DNA from: Pseudorasbora parva
Taxonomy: Eukaryota > Chordata > Actinopteri > Cypriniformes > Gobionidae
Direction: 5' to 3'
Length of the DNA stretch: 64,000 nt
Assembly: GCF_024679245.1 (NCBI RefSeq)
Contig: NC_090179.1
Coordinates: forward strand, 4,593,320-4,657,319
The notes beneath the pieces are model-generated. The model was not told where the DNA came from. It searched no databases and saw only the letters and a list, made by a program, of their open reading frames with translations. Shown in pieces: positions 33,097 to 44,975 of the stretch; position 1 is the first letter of the stretch; every line of letters begins with the position of its first letter. A program made the translations under genes and the position numbers.

Positions 33097-35216
33097 GTGC
33101 TTGTTGCTCAAAATACACCAGAGGCCAGCCTCGAGAGGCTGGTTCCCTTAGTAGATTTTCTAGACGAGTGGAAGCGTCTATCGAACATATCTCGTTGGGT
33201 CCTGCAGATTATCGAAAGGGGGTACGCCATTGAATTCAAAGGGCGGCCACCTCCTTTCAGCGGTGTTCTACCTACAGAGGTGGGCCCGGAGCAGGCTCTG
33301 GTAATGGCACAAGAAGTAGAGACACTACTGCGAAAGGGGGCTATAGAAAGGGTTCCTCCTCCCGGCAGGGAGTCTGGGTTTTACAGCCGTTACTTCATCG
33401 TGCCGAAGAAGGATGGGGGCTTACGCCCGATATTAGATCTGCGTCTATTAAATCACTCAATGGCCAAGCTCAAGTTCAAGATGCTCACACTCAGACAGAT
33501 TGTGTCGCAGATCAAATCGGAGGATTGGTTTGTCACCATAGACCTCAAAGATGCGTATTTTCATGTTTCCATCCTTCCACATCACAGGAAGTTCCTGAGG
33601 TTTGCCTTCGGGGGAGAGGCATACCAATATCGAGTACTTCCTTTCGGTCTAGCTCTGTCACCCCGCACATCACCAAGTGTGTGGATGCAGCTCTGGCGCC
33701 GTTGCGTCTGCAGGGCATTCGCATATTGAATTATATCGACGACTGGCTGATTCTAGCGAATGCAGAACAGATGGCGGTTCAGCATCAAGATGCTGTTTTC
33801 GCGCACATGTCAAAGCTGGGGTTGAGGCTGAACGCCAAGAAGAGTGTGCTTTCTCCGGCTCAGAGAACCACTTTTCTAGGTGTGAACTGGGATTCGGTAA
33901 TCATGCGGGCGCAATTATCGCCAACACGCATAGCATCGATCCTGGCAGCAGTCAAAGAACAGAAGTTAGGCCGGGCCGTCACTGTGAAACAGTTCCAGAA
34001 ACTGTTAGGTCTCATGGCAGCAGCGTCCAACGTGATACCTCTTGGCCTACTGTATGCCTCTCTCACGGGCTGGGGGGCAACCATGAGTGGTCACTCATCC
34101 CAGGGTCTATGGCAGGAACATCAGCGGCACTGGCACATAAATCGGCTAGAGATGCTCGCAGTGTTTCTTGCATTGAAACAGTTTCTGCCCGACCTCAGGG
34201 GCCACCATGTGTTAGTCAGGACAGACAACACATCGGTGATCGCCTATATAAATCATCAGAGGGGTCTGAGGTCCCGTCCGTTGGACAAATTGGCACATCG
34301 GATCCTCCTGTGGGCCCAAGGGAAATTGCTGTCAATCAGGGCAGTATATATCCCGGGGGTCCTGAATCAGGAAGCAGACAGCCTGTCGAGGCAGGGGCCG
34401 AGGCCCGGGGAATGGAGACTCCACCCAGAGGTGGTGGAGCTCCTATGGAAGGTATATGGGAAGGCAGAAATAGACCTGTTTGCTTCGGCGGAGAATTCCC
34501 ACTGCCCGCAGTGGTTTTCTCTGTCCCATCCAACCCCAGCGGTCCCAACATGGGACTTGGCCATTGTCTTGCGGGGCTTGTCTGAGCCTCCGTTTGAACC
34601 CTTAGAGGAGGTTTCGGACAAGTTCCTCACCCTTAAAACTATCTTTCTTCTGGCCATCTCATCTCTCAAAAGAATAGGAGATATTCAGTCCCTGTCAGTA
34701 GGGCCCTCATGCCTAGAGTTCGCGCCGGGGATGGTAAAGGCTTTTCTACATCCCAGGCCGGGTTACGTCCCCAAGGTTCCTACGAGCCCACGGGCCCCCA
34801 TTACTCTCCAAGCCATTTGTCCTCCTCCTTTCACGACGTCAGACCAGGAAAGATTAAATCTGCTGTGCCCTGTCAGGGCGTTAGATACATATGTCCACAG
34901 AGCTGCCTTGTGGAGAAAGACTGATCAATTGTTCGTCTGTTTCGGAGCCCCTAAGAAGGGGGCTCCGGTATCTAAGCAGAGAATGAGCAAGTGGGTGGTC
35001 GAGGCCATCTCACTTGCTTATGAGGCGGCTGGGCAGCCGTCTCCACTGGCTGTCCGGGCGCATTCTACCAGGGGTATGGCTGCTTCTAAAGCACTTTTGT
35101 CGGGGGCTTCCCTCCATGATATTTGCAATGCGGCAGGCTGGTTGTCGCCGCTCACCTTCGTCAGGTTCTATGAACTAGATCTGGCATCTACTGTTGGGGC
35201 GCAGGTACTCTCGTAG
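33097..35216 (+). pseudogene. DIRS pol: reverse transcriptase, RNase H, tyrosine recombinase
   Basis: Reverse transcriptase motifs run from VPKKDGGLRPILDLRLLN and TIDLKDAYFHVSILP to YIDDW (33733-33747, catalytic box intact). A one-base deletion near 33671 shifts the frame between these blocks. After LLGLMAAASNVIPLGLLYAS the text jumps directly to LTGWGATMSG, so the connection domain and the first RNase H Asp are deleted. RNase H TDNTSVIAYINHQRG remains. A second deletion after LSHPTPA removes the recombinase N-terminal domain. The catalytic part keeps Arg in LKRIGDIQ, H-x-x-R in HSTRG and Tyr in RFYELD. The reading ends at 35216. The two deletions and one frameshift make it non-autonomous. 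Confidence 0.9.
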
Positions 35217-35276
35217 TCGTGTGCGCTTCGGCTTCACACATACGAGACACTTGGTCCTATGGCGATGTGGGTATAA

Positions 35277-35372
35277 GCGTTCTCACAGCGTTTCGACGCA
35301 GCTCGAGTTCCCCGAAAGGGAACGTCTCGGTTACGTATGTAACCCTAGTTCCCTGAGGGAACGAGACGCTCC
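35277..35372. repeat. DIRS internal complementary region (ICR)
   Basis: The left half (35277-35325) is the reverse complement of the outer left ITR. The right half (35323-35372) is the reverse complement of the outer right ITR at 35575-35624. In the DIRS1 model this region bridges the cDNA ends to form a circle. Confidence 0.9.
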
Positions 35373-35430
35373 GTCGCTCTGCCATACTCCCGGCATGTCC
35401 GTGATCACTTACTTCAGGCTTTATCAGAAA

Positions 35431-35624
35431 CTAGTTCCTGTTTGTTTTCGCGGACGCTTTATAGCTTCCGGTCGATGACGTCATCACGCCGACGATCGAT
35501 CGATTTTCCGATGGAATGGTTCTACAGGCGCTTCACGACGCATTTAAACAGAGGCGTTCTCACAGCGTTTCGACAAAGCGTCTCGTTCCCTCAGGGAACT
35601 AGGGTTACATACGTAACCGAGACG
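35431..35624. repeat. DIRS right inverted terminal repeat
   Basis: The repeat starts CTAGTTCCTGTTTGTTTTCG and ends GTTACATACGTAACCGAGAC. Its outer 50 bp is unique to this end and is copied in the ICR. Confidence 0.9.
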
Positions 35625-35850
35625 ATATGAGATTGGCCTGTAATTGACTAATTATTTAAGATCAAGTTGCGTTTTTTTTAATAAGTGGTAATTATAGTCA
35701 ACTTAAACGTTTACGGTACATATCCTAATGTTAAGGATGAATTAATGATATTAAGAAGAGGATATATGACCTCTGTAAGTATCTCTTTTAATACTACTGT
35801 AATCTCAATAATATATAATTGCCATTTGTTCTGTATCTTTAAACCAGAGA

Positions 35851-38800
35851 ATGACATCAGTTCTGAGGCTAGTGTGGACTATAAATACTGAGAGACCACA
35901 CAAGGGGGAATGTCAATTATATTTTGAAAACATGAGGCAAATTCAATGTGTATTATAAAACTAAAACTTTACTTTCAAAGCCTTTTTCATTCTGGGCAAG
36001 AGATGAGCTGATATTATGGCATAATGACCAATGCACATCATCTCAACGCTTTACTGCTCCGTCTTTGCTGACATCAGAAAATTGGCCAGTGTTGTTGAAA
36101 GTGTCCTTTTGATAATCCAAGATGTTGATGGTATTCCTAATTTTAAACAAGCCAGAGTGCCAAGCATGACATTGGGTCTCTCAGGAACCAGATCTAGAGA
36201 TGAGTTCATCATGTGCAGGAGAGCTTGTATTTTTGACTTGACAAGAATGCTCGCCACCCCTGGAATTCAGCAGGATCCTTTAGAGGGATTTACTTTAATC
36301 CTAAAACATAAATCACATCAAAGAGCGATTCTTAGCCAAAAGATTTTTTTATGCTTCAAAATATGGAAATATTAAAACCAACAGGAGAGCTTTAGCCACA
36401 TTACTAGCATTCGTAAGAAACTGACTCAAAGGAATACATAGTCCAGAAATTAATATTTTGTTATTGTTTACTCACCCTTGTGTTATTCCAAACTCTTATT
36501 TTCAAGTTTATCAGAATGTTCATACTGTTCTTCCATAAAACAAAAGTGACAAGGGCTGTGAAGCTAGAAAATAATGACAGAAAAGAAACTTGTGTGGTCA
36601 ATCGTGAGGGTTTTTAGTGAATATTGTCTTACATTTTCTTCCGTTCCCAGAGGTGTAGAGAGTACCTGAACCGTACTTGAGTAAATGTACAGATACCTAA
36701 AAGTGAAAATGACTCCATTACAAGTTACAAGTCATCAATTCCAATACGATTTGAGAAAAATGATTTATGATTTTAACGGTACTTAAGTATTTTACTCACA
36801 CTGAATGTAGGCTTAAAGATGCACTAGTCCTCAACACCTAAGAGACAAGCCAGTAAAAAACAAGAAACAGTTGATTTGTGAGGAGAGCTATCGCATGTTT
36901 ATTTTCTAAAATAAAACTGAACAGCTCAATATTGCAATAAATTAAGGTTGACACAAAAGCCTCTTAAACATCTACAAACACTCAAGTCTGCTAAGCTCAA
37001 GTGCTCAAAAAAGGGCCCAAGTAAATGAAAAATATCCTAAGGTCTCTTCAGTATAACAGTTAAGTAAAATACTATTAAGTAAAATGAAAAAAAAAAAAAA
37101 ATCAAAGCCTGTATGTGGTGGTTTCGGCTGCAGTCATATCCTCATCTCATATATGAAACATCTGTGATATAGCAACTACCCACTATTGCACTCGCATTCA
37201 GGTAAATTAGCCTTGTTGACAAGTCTGGGTGAGTAAGGGCATAACGCACAAGATATAGTAAAGTTGATGCCCTGTAGATGGCAATATCTTCTTCTTTTGT
37301 AGCAGAAATAACCTGCTGCAGAATAAAGTGAGGTGCCATGCAGGTTTTAATGAATAATTGCATTACTCTACAAGTTTATTGCAGGAAAGAGTACATACTT
37401 ATTCAAAATTGTAGTCAAGTAACAACAGAGTAGCCAAAAAGATACTTAAGGGCAGTAACTAATTACATTTGCTCATTTGCTTTTACAACACGGTCTGTCT
37501 ATTGTTTGGCATCAGAATACTTGTAATGTATCGCTTAAGTTGTTTGGACTGCTTTTGGACTGTCATTTTTCATTGAATTTTGAATGAACGAAGAAGAGTA
37601 GCATGGACATTCTGCTTCTTTTGTTTTCAAAAAGACCATCACATGGATTGGAAAGACATGAAAGTGAGTAGATGATGAATATTCAGTTTTGGGTGAACTA
37701 TCAAACAGTATGTGAATCATTACAATTTTGTGTGCACTGTGTGTTCTAACAGAGCAATAAATGCCTACATTTCACTGCCCACATCTAACAGTTGTAAATC
37801 ATAATAACCAAAATATGGCTGGCAATTGTAGCAAGTTCCGTGAGCTTCAGTGGTATGCAAAAGTTATTGAGAGAAAATGAGCTTAAACTTTGGTCCACAT
37901 GAGGAAAAGCACTGGACAATTACACATGCTACGGTGTGAATATTATATTGATTGATTAGATCTGTTCAAATTGGGATGGGCATCTCAGCAGGCTTACTAA
38001 ATCATGAGGGAAAGTGCAACACAAAACTGCTTCAACCATTTTTTTAACACTAACATTTTTCTTCCGAGTATTGGCTTCTCTTCGCATTACATCTGTCATT
38101 AGCTCTGGAGTCCAGGGGGAGCACAGAGGAGAGGCATCTTATACTGGATTGCATGGATACTTCAGGCCTGAGTTGAGCTTGCTTGGTCAGATTCTCTAGG
38201 GAAAGTTGGCTGGATCGAATCTAATCCCATCTGATACCATTCCTCAAAAGTGAAATATGGAATTCCGACTGTCTGGACTTTGCTTATGCCAGCAGCATGA
38301 TCTCCACAGACCACAGTTTCAAAGATATATTCGTGCAAAAGCAAAACCTGCCTGTTTTGCTATTGACACACACACACAGCCTGAACACCATGTAAGGGCT
38401 CTCTGTTGCTCTTGCAGACATATCGTCATCTTGTTGTGTCAGACCAGGATGATAGAAATGTTTGTGAACCCATACAGCGTTTCTCTCCAATAACACAACA
38501 CGACTTCCACCTGGAAATAATTCCGTCAGGTTGAAATGATTTGTCCTTTTCCTGTTTAATGATATCTGTAATTGTGATGATGCATCTGTCTGTCTGCCTG
38601 TTACCTGTTTACGTGGGCTGGAATAATGTTATGGGAGGGTTGGATTGCACAAGTCTTATTGTTGTGATTACTCATCCGTTAATGGAGGGGACAGGAAAAA
38701 TAATGTCATGGCATGTTTTTTTAAAAACAGAATTTAGTGGAACATGCAGCAAAGTCCACTGCAACACAAACAAATGATTCTTCTGTTAGAAAAATAAAGG

Positions 38801-38882
38801 AACATGATCTTCTTGATGCACTTCAAAGCATGAATCATCATAGAAAGGAAATTTCTGGACACTGATTTAACTTGGGTGTAAG
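35851..38882. other. Non-coding DNA with weak repeat traces
   Basis: 36650-36800 and 37380-37460 contain hAT-like AGTAC/AAGTA sequence (CAGAGGTGTAGAGAGTACCT), but a matching far end was not found. An A-run lies at 37087-37100. Open frames at 36031-36375 and 38162-38496 show no family motif. Confidence 0.45.
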
Positions 38883-39034
38883 TGGTGGTTAGATGGTGGC
38901 AAGGGTGTTGTGGCTGGTTGCCAGGGCATTACTGTGTGGTTACTAGGGTGTTGTGGCTGGTTGCCAGGGCATTACTGGGTGGTAACTAGGGTGTTGTGGC
39001 TGGTTGTTAGATGTTGCCATGCGGCTGCTAGGGT
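38883..39034. repeat. Minisatellite of GTTGCTAGGGTGTTGTGGCTG type
   Basis: Three imperfect units of about 51 bp contain GGTGTTGTGGCTGGTTGCCA. Confidence 0.8.
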
Positions 39035-39475
39035 ATATGGTTCAAAGTGTCCATCCAAGAGTCTATATAGCCGCGTTTCCATCGCAGGAGCTTTCCCCAG
39101 GAACTAAGGACTTTAGGGTGATACATGGTGTGGTTTGACTGTAGGGACCAGGGCCTAAATGAAGTTTTGGGTAAAACCTTCCCCCTCAGAAAGTCCTTGC
39201 TCACGATGTAGTACTTTTTCAGACTTGGGTGCTGAACAAGTTTTGATTGGTTGAGTTCATGCAGCATTATATTTGAGCCTCCATTTTTAAAAGTTGTTTG
39301 CTATTCAAATCAACAGTGGTGTTGTCAACCCTCTACAATGAGAGTAAATCACTTGCATATGCAACTAAATCTTCCCTCTGGGCTATTAAACAATATCTAT
39401 CATTAGTCATTGGCACCGTTTGTAGTTTTTCTTGTGGTATAAGATAGAGCGTTTGGACCCGGAAGCACTGCTGCG

Positions 39476-40562
39476 CAGGGCCGTACCCAAGATTTTCTAA
39501 ATACCGAGGTCCAAATATGAATTTTGGAGGGTTTGAAAAAAAAACATTTCGCTCCTTTACATATGCATTTTAAGACATAAGAAAATCAAAGAATCAGCTG
39601 TAGCTTTAAAACCATGTCAGTGTGCAGTATAAATTATTTTAAGAAGACAACAGATTTTTATAAATGAGAATCTGGTTAAATGTTGCAAAAAATTTAGACT
39701 CCAAATTAGAAAATTTAGTTTTGTTGTTAAATTGAGCCAAAGACGACATATGTGTGACTCCGTCTTTGAAAACTTAGCTAAAGTGATTTACATTATGTAA
39801 AGAACATTATTTGAACATATAACCTTGATATATTTAATGTTGAATGAGTACGATCATGTCAAAGATAGAAATCAATGTGAAAATATAACCAATGAGTGAA
39901 ATCAAAATGTGATGCTCCTAATCTCAATATTAGATGATGAGACTTTAGCCTGGATTTCACAGACCAGAATCACATTATGTGTAGCAATTAGGAATATATT
40001 GTAGGCTAATGCTTTTTCTATTCTGAGCAAAGGGGGCTACCAGCTCTTTCTGTCTCATCGCCATCATCTTCTCTCTTTCTTTTTCCCCCAGTCTCCTTCT
40101 CTTGCCCTGTATCTTTTCTCTTTTCAAAGCTGAGCTTTGTTTGAAGCAGTCTTTTCATTTTCGTCTGTATCGGTAAAAACAGTTGTAAATGTAAATTTAC
40201 TGAAGGCTTCCAAGAAAACCAGGTCAAGAAAACGTTATTAGTTTGCATCCCTGATTATTAAGCGCTCTCGCGGTGTTGTGATGTCAAACATCAGTCGTTG
40301 TTCGAAGTGCCGGTTGGTGGTTGTGGCGTTTGTCCCACCTCTCCTCCACTGTGATTGGACATTGATGTTCACTCAAAGTTAAACTGTTGGCGCTATTGAA
40401 AAGTGCGGCGCATCCATTGGAAACAATTGAAAACATATGCCGGGCGAGGCAAAAACACCTGTTCGTACACGCCGCCTTAATAGGCTATTATTTTGCAACT
40501 TCTATTATGTAGGCTACACCGATGTCCGGACCTCGGGGACCTCAATGGTGGGTACGGCCCTG
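39476..40562 (-). mobile_element. hAT element with a perfect 8-bp TSD
   Basis: The TIRs are CAGGGCCGTACCCA and TGGGTACGGCCCTG, with GGTCC/GGACC further in. CTGCTGCG is duplicated exactly at 39468-39475 and 40563-40570. A minus-strand short ORF inside resembles a hAT transposase N-terminus. At 1.09 kb it is an internally deleted, non-autonomous copy. Confidence 0.88.
40018..40158 (-). pseudogene. Possible hAT transposase N-terminus
   Basis: The frame starts at ATG 40158 (MKRLLQTKLSFEKRKDTGQE) and ends at 40018 after a charged stretch rich in Lys, Glu and Asp. Transposases of the ZMYM/TTF-finger hAT group often begin with such an MKR-QTxLSF line. The catalytic part is absent. The assignment rests on this short motif and on the surrounding TIRs. 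Confidence 0.4.
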
Positions 40563-40570
40563 CTGCTGCG

Positions 40571-41217
40571 TGACGTCAGCCTTAACAACCGGATAGGCCC
40601 ATATTAGTGCTGTCAAAATTAACGCGTTAACGCAAATTCATTTTAAGGGCACTACATTTATTAATGCAGCACGCATTTTCTGTTTTATCCGTTGCATAGC
40701 CCATAGTTAGAGAAATTGAGATAAGCCAATGAGGTAAAGGATGCAGCAAACATTAATGGGGAAAGTAAAAGGTTAACATTAATAATTACTATTCTAAACC
40801 AAAAGTGCAGTTATTGCCTACCCAGCGGGCAATTAATGTCAAATTGACATCAAGGTGCCAGCTTCATGGTACAAGCTACCATATTTTCCAAATCGAAAAA
40901 AAAGTGAGTTTTTACCCTGAGCACATTCTCAGCAGTCCGAGCGCGATGCACTGAAGCTCACTGTCACTCATATCTGAGGTAAATCATTAATCACCGCTTA
41001 CAGTTCTTGTGTTTTATTGAACTAAATACATTACAATCGGCTAACATGAATACGCAGGTTACTTTTCTGAACAAGATCGCTCCCAAGTCCATGTTTTTTC
41101 ACACTGATCATGTGAATTGTGGCACAGTTCTGCTCACACAAACAAAAAACCGGCAGTTCAAAAGGTAACACACATCTCTTAAAGGGGCCACACTATATTC
41201 CTACTCTTCATTACTTA
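40571..41217. other. Non-coding, no feature recognised
   Basis: The GTGCTGTCAAAATTAACGCG motif near 40609 is a frequent fish repeat start, but no end was located. Confidence 0.4.
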
Positions 41218-41794
41218 AGCCCCTTTCACACTGCACGTCGGACCCACAATATTCCCGGAACATTGCCGGGTCACCTTCTGTGTGAAAGCAACCACGTCCC
41301 GGGATTGATTACTGAATTCGACCCGGGTCGGAGACCTAGTAAACTAGCGGTATTCGACCCGGGACGAGCGCTGTGTGAACAAAAGCCGTAACATATGCCG
41401 CAACGTGTATGTAGTTATCGTGCGACTCCTAGAGCTTGTTTTTTCAATAATACAACCCTGCAGCGCCAGAAGAGCTAGTTGGTGTTTTAAATGCAGAGAG
41501 TGTTCGTATACAAAAGAAACTAAAATTAAACAAGCAGAAATGAGCGCAAACTGGACACAAGTCGAGACCACGGAGCTCCTTACTATCCGCGCTGAAGCTG
41601 AGATCGCTCGCCATTACACGTCACATCTGGATGTCACGTGTCAACTCGACCTGGGACCGTTACGGGTTGTGTGTGAAAGCGCACATATTACGGTATTTCG
41701 CTGGCTGTGTGAATGGACCAAATCTAGCGGCCCGGGAACAAATGCCGGGTCGCATTATCCTTGTATTTGCCAGAATCGCAGTGTGAAAGGGGCT
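41218..41794. mobile_element. MITE with AGCCCCTTTCACACTGC ends
   Basis: Perfect 17-bp TIRs lie at both ends. The interior repeats CCGGG motifs (CGACCCGGG, GCCGGGTCGC). The flanking triplets TTA and CTA do not form a clean duplication. Open frames inside are not genes. Confidence 0.8.
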
Positions 41795-43245
41795 CTAGAG
41801 ATATAATTATAAAAAATTCAAGTAGTCAAAACGCAGAACATCTAACAGAACAAAAGCTGTTTATGTTTTACAGCATTATGTGCATATATATTTTTAAATT
41901 AATGAAATGTCAATCTTCATCTTTATAACAGAAGACAACAATCTTTAAGATACAGTAAAGCTCAAATGTAACAGATTGTCCCCTCAAAAACAGTCCTTTG
42001 TGGTGGAACAAGAAATGCTATATAGAAATTAGCATCTTAATTTCAATCTTTGTTTTATTAGTTAATTAACTAATTGTTAACTCAACTAATTTAATGTAAA
42101 GAGCTATAATTTCTAATTAAATATAGAAAATGTCTAGGTTAGAATTGCCATAGACTAAAGATTTTTCTAACCAACTAGTAGTCGTTCATTTAAGCAATTA
42201 GTCGACTAATCTCACATTTATATTTCTGTTGAAATACTGGGTGCATGGAGGAATATAGCTTTTTTTCTGCAAAAGTATGCTAATAATAGCCCTACTGTAT
42301 GTCTGAAAAAAATAAATAAAGAGGTCAACTTAATAAACAAGTATTTTTTTAAATCTGCTTATGTCGGCTGCTAGCATTGAACAACCTCATTATTTATTTG
42401 AATCATTAAATTAAAAAGGATATTGACAAGTTGAACAAAACTAGCCATTAGTAATGGTTGAAAACACATGAAAAGTCCCTTTGGGGTGCACTTTGGGCTT
42501 TTTCACTTTGTAAACCTATAAGATAAAACATATATTATAACACAATAAAGAACAGGGAAAAAGCAAAAAACAAATGCGGAAAAATATCACAACTTTTAAG
42601 AAAAGTGGCATTTTAGGCCGCACAATCACAAAAAGGCCTGCAAAATCCTGGAGGGACTGACTGGTAGAACAGGGAAAACAGAACCAAAACAGTTTGTGTT
42701 ACATGCAAGTCATGCGGATACTTTCTGCCCACTGTTTTTGTCATACACATTTTTTAGCGTACTGTTTTTCGCATGCCATATAGTAGGAGGGAAGCATTCG
42801 AGTTTGGACGCGATTGCCTTTTACCTTCTGTAAAGTGTCCTGAGAAAATAAGATCCTACCATATGATATGAATCTACTAAAACTTATTATAACTTTTCTG
42901 AAAGGGTTTTTGTGAGGCCCTTCTGATAGCTGCTTTACTGACAACATGTTGCATGCAAACCTTGCCTAATACACTTTACTTATTTAGCTAGATACTTCAG
43001 ATTCATGTCATTTTGTTCTTTAACGCATGACTCAAGTGAAAGAAAGAAAGAAAGGACTGTTTTTATTTTGGTTGAAATGAAGATCACGATTCACCCACGA
43101 TTCTGAATCGACAACTAAACAAAATAACATGTAACTTACTAGAGGTTCTGACAAAAGGTTAATTTCTGCTCTATATTAAAATAATATAATTACAATTATA
43201 TATTAATATAATATAATTATATAATTATAAAAATAATAATTACTT
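41795..43245. other. AT-rich DNA, no feature recognised
   Basis: There is no supported feature here apart from a short GAAA run near 43040. Confidence 0.5.
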
Positions 43246-43519
43246 TGGTAACTCTTTATTTTAAGGTTCAGTTATTAACTATTAAATAGTTGCTTATTAG
43301 CATGCATATTACTATGATATTGTCTGTTTATTAGTACTCATAAAGCACATATTAATGCCTTATTCTGCATTATTCTACATCGCTTAATCCGACCCAATAC
43401 CTAAACTTAAATGCTACAAAAACTACCTTACTAACTATTAATAAGCAGTAAATGAGGAGTTTATTGAGGCAAAAGTCATAGTTAATAGTGAATGTGTTCC
43501 TCATACTAAAGTGTTACCA
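43246..43519. mobile_element. MITE with TGGTAAC ends
   Basis: TGGTAACTCTTTATTTTAAG at the left and AAAGTGTTACCA at the right are inverted. TTACTT is repeated on both sides (43240-43245 and 43520-43525). Confidence 0.7.
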
Positions 43520-44602
43520 TTACTTTTAATTACTTCACTTGGTTCACTACTGGATGAATCATCGTTTTTGCAGAATCTCGGAACCACTTCAGCTCTGCGA
43601 CCCACATTTGGGTCCAAATTTGCATACGTCATAATTATTCGAAATTTGCTGCAGAGATGAATGATTCAATGACATATACATTTTATGTCATTTGTCGCCA
43701 CCTACTGGTGTAACGATGACATTTTACTGATCTAATCCCTGCTACTTTAGATAGTGTTGCACAAACTCCTATCCTTAAATATTGAACCTGGACATGTAAA
43801 CCTTTTTTTGTTACTTGAATGATTACTGAAATAGTGAAGAGCTTGAAGAACAGAGGTTACTTTTCGGCATTTTCTACAACGTTACCCAATTTGCTCTAAT
43901 CCATTGGAGGCTTGGTTAAGGGTTTCTTGTTTTTTTAAAAATGATTTTAGCATGTACAGAAAACTTGCGTGTTGAACCATCTGACATACATGACTTTTAT
44001 CACACGATTCCATACAATGCTGTCTCTACCTTATTATTTTTCAGTTCTTTTGTTTTGCATGCATGTTATTTGTGTTTGATTCATAATCTTACTGACTGTA
44101 ATTGGATACATTAAAAAGTTATTAAAGTGTTAAAGCAACCAAGTAAAGTAAAAATAAAGTTTATTGGGGAATTCCTAAAAAAGTTATAACATAATTTCCC
44201 AGTGTTCTTGAAGTGCAAGAGACATGAACATGAGCAGGAATGTCACACTGCACACAGCCCATGTCTTCATCCATCAGTGCTTGCAGAGCACATTTCTCTT
44301 TTAGTAGGAGTGAAGGAGGATGAAGATGGACGATAAAAAAGAGAAGCACCCCCTGATAATGCTGACATTGATTATACATTGAGTTGTTGTCGACAGCCTA
44401 ATCACCTGAACTGTGCCTTAACTCCTGTTCCCTGATTACTGCTTAATCAGATAAGCATTCATATAATTTAATCTCTATTAAAACTCCTCTCAGCTTAGCC
44501 AGTTTCCACAGAAACACAATCACAACAAGGCCGGTTCTAGGCATGGGCAGGGATGGGCTGAGCCCACCCAAACAGAATTTAGGAACAGATACTGTTTATC
44601 TG
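43520..44602. other. Non-coding, no feature recognised
   Basis: Positions 44520-44580 (AAGGCCGGTTCTAGGCATGG) look like the end of a common fish DNA element. Nothing else was recognised. Confidence 0.4.
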
Positions 44603-44975
44603 TGTCACATGCCTGTCCTGTCTTGTGTGCACATGTGGGTTTTGTCATGTCTCCGGTCTACTGTCAACCCCGCCCTTCTTGTTATCTGATTATTGGTTAA
44701 TTTGCCCCACCTGTTCTCCCTCATTATCTGCCTTGTTTGTTCCCTTTATAATCTCCTTGTGTTTGTCAGTCTGTGTTGGATCCTTGTGTAATGTCTGCGT
44801 CTTCCGTCCTCCCCGTGATTCTGTTGGTTTGTTTAAGTTTGTATTTATATTATTCTATTATGTGTTTTTCCCCCTCGTGGGTTTTGTTTTGAGTTTATGT
44901 TTTGTTTTTGTAAATAAATCATCTTTTTTCTGCACTTGAGTCCTCGCACCCTTTTCCCTTGTCTGTGATGTGACA
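44603..44975 (+). mobile_element. Solo LTR of the 55.1-kb element family
   Basis: The LTR starts TGTCACATGCCTGTCCTGTC and ends CTTGTCTGTGATGTGACA. It contains the AATAAA-like TAAATAAATCA near the 3' end. It is about 80% like the LTRs at 55117 and 56925. ATCTG is duplicated exactly at 44598-44602 and 44976-44980. A single LTR with a perfect TSD means the element was removed by LTR-LTR recombination. Confidence 0.92.

Larger units (their letters stand above)
31111..35624 (+). mobile_element. DIRS-type tyrosine-recombinase retrotransposon
   Basis: The element has inverted terminal repeats (31111-31286 and 35431-35624), an internal complementary region (35277-35372), a gag-like ORF, and pol encoding reverse transcriptase, RNase H and a tyrosine recombinase. 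No integrase, no protease and no direct LTRs are seen. This is the DIRS1 plan. At 4.5 kb it is shorter than I would expect for a full element, because pol has internal deletions. Confidence 0.92.
29496..35850 (-). mobile_element. L2-like LINE, split by a DIRS element
   Basis: The 3' end is at the left: an (ATTG)n tail at 29498-29527, a 3' UTR to about 30220, and then reverse-transcriptase coding to 31110. Coding resumes at 35630-35850 beyond the DIRS insertion. The frames read VIYPLLNIINSSLTLGYVP and NYRPIS right of the insertion and FLSKILEKAV left of it, which are adjacent motifs in L2/CR1 reverse transcriptases. The 5' limit is uncertain. Confidence 0.85.
39068..40600. mobile_element. Possible outer MITE hosting the hAT element
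   Basis: The sequence GCCGCGTTTCCATCGCAGGA onward resembles the start of a common fish MITE. It continues across the hAT insertion (removing 39476-40570 joins CTGCTGCG to TGACGTCAGCC). The right end was not found. Confidence 0.3.

Noticed and set aside
31428..33233. Several antisense frames across the DIRS gag region
   Set aside because: They are antisense shadows of the GC-rich gag and have no conserved motif.
36031..36375. 114-codon plus-strand open frame
   Set aside because: No motif or similarity I can name, and it lies in AT-rich DNA next to a degraded LINE.
38162..38496. Minus-strand frames (TFEEWYQMG, LLERNAVWVHKHFYHPG) preceded by a splice-acceptor-like tttccag
   Set aside because: The two frames are not in phase with each other, no family is recognised, and no neighbouring exons were found. 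Kept as unproven.
41375..41806. 143-codon open frame
   Set aside because: It runs through a MITE and its terminal inverted repeat, so it is not a gene.
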